A stretch of DNA of 31,752 nucleotides from DAOVRD01 sp964605915 (GTDB taxonomy: Bacteria; Planctomycetota; Brocadiia; SM23-32): positions 1 to 31,752 of the forward strand of contig CAZSET010000009.1 in assembly GCA_964605915.1 (NCBI GenBank), given 5' to 3'. Of the stretch, positions 8,297-14,165 are shown piece by piece; the stretch's first letter is position 1; each line of letters begins with the position of its first letter. The position numbers and the translations under genes are program-made. The notes under the pieces were generated by a model, which was not told the DNA's origin, made no database searches, and saw only the letters and a list, made by a program, of their open reading frames with translations.

Positions 8297-9394
8297 ATGC
8301 CGGACGAGAAGGTCTACTTTGCGTCGATCAAGATGAAAGACATCTCGGCGGACGCGTCGCTGCCCGCGAAGTACGCACGCATGTTGGACGAGTTTGCCCT
8401 GAAAGAGATGTTCGACGGCAAGCGCACGGCCATCAAGATGCACGTCGGCGGGAACGTCGGCTTCAGCACCGTCCACCCGCTTTTCGTGCGGATCCTGGTG
8501 CGGAAGCTGCGCGACGCCGGCGCCCGGCCTTTCATCACGGACGGCAGCTTCTCCCGCGAGGCCATTACGGCGCGGGGCTACACTCAGGAGGTGATCGGCG
8601 CGCAGTTCATCCCCGCGGCCGGCGTCCAGGACCGTTACTTCTACCCGGCAGAGGTCGACTATCGGGGACTGAAGAAGCTGGAGCTCTGCGGCAACATCGT
8701 GGATGCCGACGCACTGGTTGACCTGAGCCACTTCAAGGGGCACGGCCATTCGGTCTACGGCGCCGCGGTGAAGAACCTGGGCATGGGCGCCGTGACCACC
8801 CGCACGCGGGGCGCCATCCACCAGCTCGTCACGCAGGAGCTCAAGTGGGACGCCGAAGCGTGCGTCGAGTGCCGGCAGTGCGTGGAGGGATGCCCGACGG
8901 GCGCTGCCCAGTTCGACGATAAGGGCAGGTTCACGATCGACTTCCATAGCTGCATCTTCTGCCACCACTGCGTCATTAGCTGCCCGGAGCATGCCATCTC
9001 GTTCGACGACCAGAACATCTACTACTTTCACTGCGGGCTGGCGCTCGCCACGCGCGAGGTGCTCAAGCGGTTCGATCCCGCCAACGTGCTCTTCATCAAC
9101 GTCCTGCTGAACATCGCGTCATTCTGCGACTGCTGGGGATTCACGACGCCGTCCATCGTGCCCGACATCGGCATCACGACGTCCCGCGCCATCATGCCCA
9201 TCGAGCGGGCGTCACTGGACATGGTCAGGGCGGAGGACTTCATCGAGGGTTCGCTGCCCGGGCACGTCCAGCGGCGCGAGGTCGAGGGACACCTGCTTCA
9301 GCAGATCTGGGGCAAAGATCCCTACGACCAGATCCGCGCCGGGCAGGAGGTCGGACTCGGCCCGTCCGACTACGAACTCGAGGAGGTGGACTGA
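8297..9394 (+). CDS. DUF362 protein with two 4Fe-4S clusters
   Basis: The 365-residue product has an N-terminal DUF362 domain, with AIKMHVGGNVGFSTVHPLFV at 45-64, a TDGSF loop at 81-85 and DLSHFKGHG at 142-150. It also has a bacterial ferredoxin insert with Cys189, 192, 195, 199 and Cys219, 222, 225, 229 (CxxCxxCxxxCP twice). It should be a cytoplasmic iron-sulfur electron carrier or a reductive partner; the reaction of this family is not settled. The ATG at 8297 follows GGAGAGGCAGG. It ends 18 bases before the UroD-like methyltransferase, so the two are probably one operon. That pairing suggests a redox role in methyl or corrinoid chemistry, which is an inference. Confidence 0.9.
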   Translation: MPDEKVYFASIKMKDISADASLPAKYARMLDEFALKEMFDGKRTAIKMHVGGNVGFSTVHPLFVRILVRKLRDAGARPFITDGSFSREAITARGYTQEVIGAQFIPAAGVQDRYFYPAEVDYRGLKKLELCGNIVDADALVDLSHFKGHGHSVYGAAVKNLGMGAVTTRTRGAIHQLVTQELKWDAEACVECRQCVEGCPTGAAQFDDKGRFTIDFHSCIFCHHCVISCPEHAISFDDQNIYYFHCGLALATREVLKRFDPANVLFINVLLNIASFCDCWGFTTPSIVPDIGITTSRAIMPIERASLDMVRAEDFIEGSLPGHVQRREVEGHLLQQIWGKDPYDQIRAGQEVGLGPSDYELEEVD

Positions 9395-9412
9395 GGGGCG
9401 GAGGGCGCACCC

Positions 9413-10492
9413 GTGACGCGACGCGAACGGCTGAGGCGGTGCTACTTCCACGAGGAGCTGGACCGGCCGGCGGTCTACAGCCGCACGGCTTACCCGCCCG
9501 ACGACCCGTCCTACGACCCGCTTCGGGCCTACCTGGCGGAGCACAGCGAACTGAAGCGGCCCTGGTCGGGGCAAGTGCAGGCCCGCCCGCCCATCGACGT
9601 GCGCCGCGAGCCGCACTCCGACGATTGGGAGCGCCAGATCAGCGTGCTGCACACGCCGGCGGGCGACCTGGAGGCGTCGCGCCTGGTCAGCCTGCGCGGT
9701 CAGCCGGGGCTGGACAGGACGCACTTCATCAAGGGCGCCGCAGACGCTGAGACGTACCTGTCCCTACCGATGCCCGACGTGGGCGGGGACGTTTCGTCCT
9801 TCTTCGAGGCGGACCGCAAGGTCGGCGACGCCGGCATCGCCGAGGCCAGCGTGGGCCACAATCCCGGCGGCGCGGTGGCGGGGCTCTGCGGGTCGGAGAC
9901 CTTCGCGATCATGTCCATGATGGACAGGGACGTGCTTCACGCGCTGCTGGCGCGGGAGCGGGACGTCGTCCTGAACCGGCTCAAGTACCTGCTGGAGCGG
10001 GGAGTGGGGCCGTGCTTCGGCGTGTCCGGACAGGAATTGATCGCCCCTCCGCTGCACGGGCCGAAGGACTTCCACGACTTCAACGTGCGCTACGACAGAC
10101 CGATCGTGGACCTGATCCACGAGGCAGGCGGGCGGCTCCACGTGCACTGCCATGGCGCCATGGCGAAGGTCATCGGGCAGTTCGTGGAGATGGGCGTGGA
10201 CGTGCTGCATCCGTTCGAAGCGCGGCCGCTGGGTGACGTCACGCCGGCCGAGGCAAAGGAGGCCGCGCGGGGGCGGACGTGCCTGGAGGGCAACATCCAG
10301 ATCAGCGAGATGTACGAGTCCACGCCCGAGCGGATACGCGAGCAGGTGCGGGCGCTGATCGAGGCCGCCTTCGACGACCGGCGCGGGCTGATCGTGAGCC
10401 CGACGGCGTCGCCCTACATCCGCGGTGCGGGCACGCATTGCCTGCCGCAGTATGAGGCCATGGTGGAAACCGTCCTCGACTGGGAGCCTTGA
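9413..10492 (+). CDS. UroD-family (uroporphyrinogen decarboxylase-like) methyltransferase
   Basis: This 359-residue protein has the UroD/MtaA fold pattern: GHNPGGAVAGLCGSE at 148-162, VSGQELIAPPLHGP at 204-217, a zinc-type motif RLHVHCHGAM with His245, Cys246 and His247, then DVLHPFEARPLGD and a terminal GTHCLPQYEAMVETVLDW. The tetrapyrrole decarboxylase signature is absent, so a corrinoid or cobalamin-dependent methyltransferase role is more likely than haem synthesis. The GTG start at 9413 follows a GGAGGG ribosome binding site, and the gene is closely linked to the DUF362 protein. Fragments of a related second copy lie immediately after its stop and again at 13943-14125. The substrate is unknown. 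Confidence 0.85.
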   Translation: MTRRERLRRCYFHEELDRPAVYSRTAYPPDDPSYDPLRAYLAEHSELKRPWSGQVQARPPIDVRREPHSDDWERQISVLHTPAGDLEASRLVSLRGQPGLDRTHFIKGAADAETYLSLPMPDVGGDVSSFFEADRKVGDAGIAEASVGHNPGGAVAGLCGSETFAIMSMMDRDVLHALLARERDVVLNRLKYLLERGVGPCFGVSGQELIAPPLHGPKDFHDFNVRYDRPIVDLIHEAGGRLHVHCHGAMAKVIGQFVEMGVDVLHPFEARPLGDVTPAEAKEAARGRTCLEGNIQISEMYESTPERIREQVRALIEAAFDDRRGLIVSPTASPYIRGAGTHCLPQYEAMVETVLDWEP

Positions 10493-10496
10493 CAGG

Positions 10497-10545
10497 CCGC
10501 CGCCGAGACTTACCTGTCCCTGCCGATGCCCCACGTGGTGATGGC
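10497..10545 (+). pseudogene. Fragment of a second UroD-like gene (left piece)
   Basis: Two bases after the UroD-like stop codon the sequence reads AAAETYLSLPMPHVV. It is nearly identical in DNA to codons 110-124 of the intact gene (33 of 36 bases over the core at about 9749-9784). It has no start and no continuation. The match ends where the recombinase-like fragment on the other strand begins, and the next stretch of the same gene reappears at 13943. Confidence 0.7.
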
Positions 10546-10917
10546 GTCCATGACTTCGATCCGCGAGTGACCGAGGAAGCGTTCACATGCGCGGCGCACG
10601 CCTGCCGTATGTTTCTCGCTGAGGTTGCGGCGCTCCAGGTCCCGGAGGTATTCGTCGAGGACGGGCCCGGCCTGGGTGCGCAGCGGGATCCCGGAGCCGC
10701 GGGCGACCGTGCCGGCATGCACAGTGCGGACGTGGGCCTGGAGGTCTTCGAGCGTGAGCGCCGCGCCGTCCGCGCAGGCCCAGCGGCGGACGTAGGGCCC
10801 GCGCCGGCCCTGGGGGCGGTAGCAGAGGAAGAACCAGCCGGGGCGGTCCAGGTCGCGCCAAAGTCCCCACTCCATCTGGCGGAGGCGGCGCCCGCGGTAG
10901 GTCCAGACGTCAGTCAT
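10510..10917 (-). pseudogene. N-terminal fragment of a tyrosine recombinase-like gene
   Basis: The ATG at 10917 begins MTDVWTYRGRRLRQMEWGLW. After about 65 residues of arm-like sequence comes VLDEYLRDLERRNLSEKHTAGVRRACERFL, which resembles the SAM-like core-binding domain of tyrosine recombinases. The frame ends inside the antisense of the UroD-like fragment, so the catalytic half with the R-H-R-Y residues is missing. It starts 27 bases downstream of the secreted protein at 10945-11574. A second copy of its first 21 codons is at 11985-12058. The recombinase assignment rests on one domain pattern and is moderate; truncation is clear if that call holds. Confidence 0.5.
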
Positions 10918-10944
10918 CAGTAGTCAGGGCTCAGAAGTCAGCGC

Positions 10945-11574
10945 TCACCGCACATTAAACGTGCCGGTAACAAAAGAGCTCGGAGTACGCCGGTAGACGG
11001 CCTCGACATTGTCTACAGAGACCAGCAGTGACGGTACTGTTGTCCGACCCGGCATCGAGCGCACAATCGTTGCCTGCGTCACCGTTCCGCGTATGCGATA
11101 CCACTCGTCGGTTTCCATGCCCATCGCCTGCCTCGACTTCATGTCGAACTGGCAGAACACAAAGTCTCCATGCAACTGCACACTCTGGCCGAGAACGCGG
11201 GTTGCGCCCGGAGTGTCGGCAGACGGGCCAACGCGGCAGATCCTGATCGTGCCGAATATTTCAGAACCCAGAAGCTGAGCAGGCGTGTTGGCGTTGAATC
11301 GCAGCAGCTGAGCAAGGTCCACGATTCGTGGATTGGCTACGGCGCCAGCAGGCTTTGAGGTCTGAGCCAACTGTTGTACGGAAAGCAGCCGCGCCTTGAG
11401 GTCATTGATAGCTTGCTCTTGACGCTTGTTTTGAATCTCCAGGAGCGTCACTTTGCCTTCGAGCGCCCTGACCTGCTTGGCCAGGGCATCGAACTCGTCG
11501 CGGGTCACCTGACCGGCGGCAGCCAAGGCCAGAACCGTTGCGACCAGCAGAATCCACACCATCCAGTGCCTCAT
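10945..11574 (-). CDS. Secreted coiled-coil protein, paralogue A (209 aa)
   Basis: Signal peptide MRHWMVWILLVATVLALAAAG is followed by a heptad-like coiled coil at about 22-66 (QVTRDEFDALAKQVRALEGKVTLLEIQNKRQEQ...). A C-terminal beta-rich domain follows (IFGTIRICRV..., WYRIRGTVTQATIV, LLVSVDNVEAVYRR). The ATG follows AAGGGGGAGTGAGCC. The 23 bases at 11568-11590, which cover the ribosome binding site and start, are identical to those at 13321-13343 before the lipoprotein gene. The first 50 codons match the paralogue at 12063-12656, while the rest does not align by eye. It is presumably periplasmic or outer-surface; no enzymatic motif is seen. Confidence 0.75.
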   Translation of the reverse strand: MRHWMVWILLVATVLALAAAGQVTRDEFDALAKQVRALEGKVTLLEIQNKRQEQAINDLKARLLSVQQLAQTSKPAGAVANPRIVDLAQLLRFNANTPAQLLGSEIFGTIRICRVGPSADTPGATRVLGQSVQLHGDFVFCQFDMKSRQAMGMETDEWYRIRGTVTQATIVRSMPGRTTVPSLLVSVDNVEAVYRRTPSSFVTGTFNVR

Positions 11575-11608
11575 GGCTCACTCCCCCTTCCCCTTGGATC
11601 TCGATTCA

Positions 11609-11788
11609 TCAGCAGCCTCCAGTCGCGACTAGAATCAGTCCTACGGCTATGAGGAGAAGCGCCAGACACCCAATCCCTGCGATCCCCGTGGCTATCTGCG
11701 TGGCCGGGGTGGGTGCGCCGCAGTGTGGGCACTTCTTTGCCCAACTGCTGACGGCGTTACCGCATTCTCCGCATTCCCTCAGAGCCAT
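11609..11788 (-). CDS. Zinc-ribbon plus single-helix membrane protein, 59 aa
   Basis: The ATG at 11788 follows a GGGGGG-GAG ribosome binding site and is preferred over the in-frame ATG at 11842, which would run through the hairpin repeat. Residues 6-23 form a zinc ribbon (Cys6, Cys9, Cys20, Cys23; CGECG...CPHCG). Residues 35-57 are a hydrophobic helix (IATGIAGIGCLALLLIAVGLILV). The architecture is that of the common zinc-ribbon membrane small proteins of unknown role. It lies between hairpin repeat A and the secreted paralogue A on the same strand. Confidence 0.7.
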   Translation of the reverse strand: MALRECGECGNAVSSWAKKCPHCGAPTPATQIATGIAGIGCLALLLIAVGLILVATGGC

Positions 11789-11810
11789 GATTCGTCTCCC
11801 CCCTTTCGCT

Positions 11811-11851
11811 GGGCACGGCGCGCCCCGCCATGCGGCGGGCAAGCGGTGCCC
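11811..11851 (-). repeat. Hairpin junction repeat, copy A
   Basis: GGGCAC at 11811-11816 pairs with GTGCCC at 11846-11851 around a G+C-rich loop that itself contains GCC..GGC pairing. Read on the minus strand, a CAGTAG stop leads into it and a GAAAGGGGG ribosome binding site leads out. Copies are at 12675-12694 (short form) and 13347-13387. Confidence 0.75.
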
Positions 11852-11941
11852 CTACTGATAACTGGTCTTGTAGACGGCCACGCCGGCTGCCAGGAGCAGG
11901 CCGGCGATGGCCAGCATATCACGTAGACGCGCCATCTTCAT
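11852..11941 (-). CDS. Possible 29-aa single-helix membrane peptide
   Basis: The ATG at 11941 begins MKMARLRDMLAIAGLLLAAGVAVYKTSYQ, a short basic start, one hydrophobic helix and a polar end. The TAG at 11852-11854 is part of hairpin repeat A. The N-terminus overlaps the end of the chimeric remnant at 11938-12048. It is too short for certainty, but position and charge pattern fit a small membrane peptide. Confidence 0.35.
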   Translation of the reverse strand: MKMARLRDMLAIAGLLLAAGVAVYKTSYQ

Positions 11942-12048
11942 CCTCCGGCCAGACGAGCTTGGCACCGCAGAAGCGGCAGACGACCGCGCCAGAGTCCCCA
12001 TTCGATCTGGCGGAGGCGGCGTTCCCGGTAGATCCAGAGGTCAGTCAT
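11938..12048 (-). pseudogene. Chimeric remnant: recombinase N-terminus joined to a zinc-ribbon tail
   Basis: From ATG 12048 the first 21 codons (MTDLWIYRERRLRQIEWGLW) duplicate the start of the fragment at 10510-10917. The sequence then passes into DNA that in another frame encodes VCRFCGAKLVWPEDED, the zinc-ribbon tail also seen at the end of the HTH protein (13402-13947). The 18 bases at 11941-11958 are identical to 13424-13441. The junction therefore fuses pieces of two genes. Confidence 0.6.
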
Positions 12049-12062
12049 CAGTTGTCAGTTGC

Positions 12063-12656
12063 TCACCCCGCGGCACGCGCGGCCTGCTGCTCAACAGTAA
12101 CGGAATACCATTGAGCCGGCGGCGCGAGTATCTCGAGCTCGTAACCGCCTGGGTTGGGGTACACGCCAGTCACACTTGCAGCGACGCCCTGGGCATCTAC
12201 GAGAAGCAGCTCCCTGATGCCATCAGTGCCCTTGATCCGCAACCAGTCGGTCCCATTCGTCTCCCAGCGGATTCGCCAGGGACCAGACGCCGTGAATGAC
12301 CGCTTGATCCCGGTCAGCGGGATGTGCGGTGTACCGACGCCCAAGCCAGAAACCGCAGCCGGATTGAATGTGCCGACCGCCCCGGTCTTGTAGATGTGAG
12401 TATCCGTGCGGCCATAGCCTCTCCATGTGACCAACTCACTCCAGTTGCCAACGGGCGCCGCTTTCTGAGCGGCGGCGGGACGTTGCTGACCAGGTCGATC
12501 TAAGCGGCGGACCTGAATCTCCAGAAGCGTCACCTTGCCTTCGAGGGCCTTGACCTGCTTGGCCAGGGCGTCGAACTCCTCGCGCGTGACCTGGGCGGCA
12601 GCGCCAATGCCCAGGGCCACGGCTGCCAGCAAGAGCCACATCCACTTCGACCTCAT
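12063..12656 (-). CDS. Secreted coiled-coil protein, paralogue B (197 aa)
   Basis: The ATG at 12656 follows GGGGGTGTACG. Signal peptide MRSKWMWLLLAAVALGIGAAA precedes QVTREEFDALAKQVKALEGK and VTLLEIQ, almost the same as paralogue A in protein and in DNA (12513-12602 against 11431-11522). Beyond residue 52 it differs completely: a Pro/Gln/Ala linker, then a beta-rich domain with GNWSELVTWRGYGRTDTHIYKTGAVGTF, SGPWRIRWETNGTDWLRIKG and a final YELEILAPPAQWYSVTVEQQ. The exported location is clear, the ligand is unknown. Its stop region (GGTGAGC...CTGATGACTGAC) is repeated after paralogue A. Confidence 0.75.
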   Translation of the reverse strand: MRSKWMWLLLAAVALGIGAAAQVTREEFDALAKQVKALEGKVTLLEIQVRRLDRPGQQRPAAAQKAAPVGNWSELVTWRGYGRTDTHIYKTGAVGTFNPAAVSGLGVGTPHIPLTGIKRSFTASGPWRIRWETNGTDWLRIKGTDGIRELLLVDAQGVAASVTGVYPNPGGYELEILAPPAQWYSVTVEQQAARAAG

Positions 12657-12674
12657 CGTACACCCCCTTTCGCC

Positions 12675-12694
12675 GGGCACGGCGCGCCGTGCCC
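12675..12694 (-). repeat. Perfect 20-base palindrome, hairpin junction repeat copy C
   Basis: GGGCACGGCG is followed directly by its exact complement CGCCGTGCCC. On the minus strand the lipoprotein stop TAG (12695-12697) abuts it and the ribosome binding site of paralogue B leaves it. Copies A and B carry about 20 extra bases in the loop. It may limit read-through or stabilise mRNA ends. Confidence 0.8.
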
Positions 12695-13327
12695 CTACTG
12701 GAGGATCTTGGGGCCGAGGATGCCTACCTTGCCCAGGAGCTCGTCGTTCTGGTAGGACAACACCTCGATGCGTTTGGCTTCGCCAGCCTGTTCTCTGGCC
12801 ATTGCCAGCATCTCCAGCAGGATTTCCTTCTGGTCGCGGTTCATCATCGCCCACAGGGCTGGAGCGACCCAGACTTCGCCCGATTCCACGCTGTACTTCT
12901 GGATGATACCCTCCACGAACATGTGGAAGAACAGATCGCGGCCCGTAGGCAGCCCCTCCGCTACTGGTTCTCGACTCGGCGCCGGCGCGGCCTTCCGCAC
13001 GACCTTGATGCGGGCCTTGCCGGATGGATCATCCGAATACCATGAATCGAGCTGGCCGTCGCGGAACTGAAGGACGGCGCCATCATAGCGCCAGGCGGCG
13101 TATCCCGCTGGTCCGCCCGCCTCGCTCACCGGCTCGCCCAGGGCCCTGCGGACCCCTTCCATATCCATGCCGACTTTGATGACTGGCGCGACCGGCACTG
13201 CGGCAGTCATGGTTGCCGCCTGCGGCCGCTGGGTCTGTGGTGCTGGTGCGGAGTCATCTCCGCAACCGGCTGACAGAACCGATAGGATCACAACGAGTAG
13301 CAATGCCCATTCCTTCGACAGCCTCAT
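12695..13327 (-). CDS. BamE/SmpA-like lipoprotein, 210 aa
   Basis: Signal peptide with lipobox LSAGC (Cys22). After a Pro/Thr/Ala linker, residues 48-100 read VIKVGMDMEGVRRALGEP...YAAWRYDGAVLQFRDGQLDSWY, the pattern of the SmpA/OmlA (BamE) domain and related small-protein inhibitor folds. The C-terminal 80 residues are helical (VAPALWAMMNRDQKEILLEMLAMAREQAGEAKRIEVLS). An outer-membrane or periplasmic anchor role is likely, but no beta-barrel assembly genes are near. The ATG follows AAGGGGGAGTGAGCC, identical to the start region of paralogue A. Its TAG stop is the first element of palindrome C. Confidence 0.75.
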   Translation of the reverse strand: MRLSKEWALLLVVILSVLSAGCGDDSAPAPQTQRPQAATMTAAVPVAPVIKVGMDMEGVRRALGEPVSEAGGPAGYAAWRYDGAVLQFRDGQLDSWYSDDPSGKARIKVVRKAAPAPSREPVAEGLPTGRDLFFHMFVEGIIQKYSVESGEVWVAPALWAMMNRDQKEILLEMLAMAREQAGEAKRIEVLSYQNDELLGKVGILGPKILQ

Positions 13328-13346
13328 GGCTCACTCCCCCTTCGGT

Positions 13347-13387
13347 GGGCACGGCGCGCGCCGCCATGCGGCGGGCAAGCGGTGCCC
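13347..13387 (-). repeat. Hairpin junction repeat, copy B
   Basis: GGGCAC (13347-13352) pairs with GTGCCC (13382-13387). The interior (CGCCATGCGGCGGGCAAGC) is almost the same as in copy A, and the flank CCTACTGATAACTGGTC is shared with copy A. It lies between the HTH protein and the lipoprotein gene. Confidence 0.75.
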
Positions 13388-13401
13388 CTACTGATAACTG
13401 G

Positions 13402-13947
13402 TCACGCAGACCGGACATGATCCTCCTCCGGCCAGACGAGCCAGGCGCCGCACCAGCGGCAAACCTGGGCGCCTGATTCTACCTCACCCCGACAGAGGCC
13501 GCACTTGGCAACCTCGGTGCGGATGACGTTTGCGCGCTCCCTGGGGCCTCTCAGTGGGGGCTCCCGCGCACCGGCCAGATAGGGCTTTTCGGCCTCTCTG
13601 CCCATCTCGGCAGGATTCTCGGTCTCCAAGCCGAACAGGAGCCAATGCGCTGAAACAGGTGAAAGGCTTGCCAGCTTTCGCGCCATAGAACGCGTGAGCC
13701 GTATCTTCCCGTTCTTGGCACGCGAAATCGTGGATTCAGCGACCCCGAGCTCGGCAGCTATATCTAAAGCCGTGAGTTGGCATGAACCTGACGCTTGCGC
13801 CACGCGTTCCGCCACTTCCGGGTCGGGATTGGGCACGATCTTGGCCGATTCATGTACCGTGGTTAACCACGCCAACCGGATGCCATCCCCGCAACAGTCA
13901 GATAACCCCACAGTCGTGACGATAGCGTAAACGGCCGCGCATGTCAA
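13402..13947 (-). CDS. HTH (XRE-like) protein with C-terminal zinc ribbon
   Basis: This is the maximal frame, from TTG at 13947. A helix-turn-helix of XRE type lies at about residues 57-83 (ALDIAAELGVAESTISRAKNGKIR), followed by a helical stretch ending HWLLFGLE. A polar linker leads to a zinc ribbon with Cys149, Cys152, Cys163 and Cys166 (CGLCRGEVESGAQVCRWCGAWLVWPEED). The true start is uncertain: the TTG overlaps a good -35 box, so a start such as GTG 13911 or TTG 13875 is likelier. A DNA-binding regulator of the block downstream is inferred. The zinc-ribbon tail has a duplicated piece at 11941-11990. Confidence 0.65.
   Translation of the reverse strand: MTCAAVYAIVTTVGLSDCCGDGIRLAWLTTVHESAKIVPNPDPEVAERVAQASGSCQLTALDIAAELGVAESTISRAKNGKIRLTRSMARKLASLSPVSAHWLLFGLETENPAEMGREAEKPYLAGAREPPLRGPRERANVIRTEVAKCGLCRGEVESGAQVCRWCGAWLVWPEEDHVRSA
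13919..13947 (-). promoter_or_regulatory. Sigma-70-type promoter for the 10.5-13.9 kb block
   Basis: On the minus strand TTGACA (13947-13942), a 17-base spacer and TATCGT (13924-13919). The -35 box is perfect and lies at the edge of the UroD-like remnant, upstream of the HTH gene and all following minus-strand genes. Confidence 0.55.
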
Positions 13948-14125
13948 AACTGGAAAACCGAAGAGGCGGCCGACCGATCTGCCCTCCCGCTATAAGCGGC
14001 GGCTCGGAGAGGCCGCGATTACCCGCGAGGAGGTGGGCCTGGGCCACAACCGGGGCGGCGCGGGGGAGCACTGCCTGCCGCAGTATGAGGCCATGGTGGA
14101 GACCGTGCTCGACTGGGTGCCCTGA
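13943..14125 (+). pseudogene. Fragment of a second UroD-like gene (right pieces)
   Basis: The frame reads TDLPSRYKRRLGEAAITREE then VGLGHNRGGAGEHCLPQYEAMVETVLDWVP and stops at 14123-14125. It matches the intact UroD-like protein at about residues 127-153 and then 338-359, skipping about 185 residues. The jump is at a shared GGCGCG word, as expected from a deletion between short direct repeats. With the left piece at 10497-10545 it brackets the minus-strand block. Confidence 0.7.
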
Positions 14126-14165
14126 TGTCCCGCCCGCTGAGGGACGCTCAGCGACCACCGATCGG

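Noticed and set aside
11811..13387. Integron attC sites as an explanation for the hairpin repeats
   Set aside because: The hairpins lack the GTTRRRY/RYYYAAC core boxes, and the recombinase-like fragment lacks a catalytic half, so the likeness to a cassette array is only superficial.
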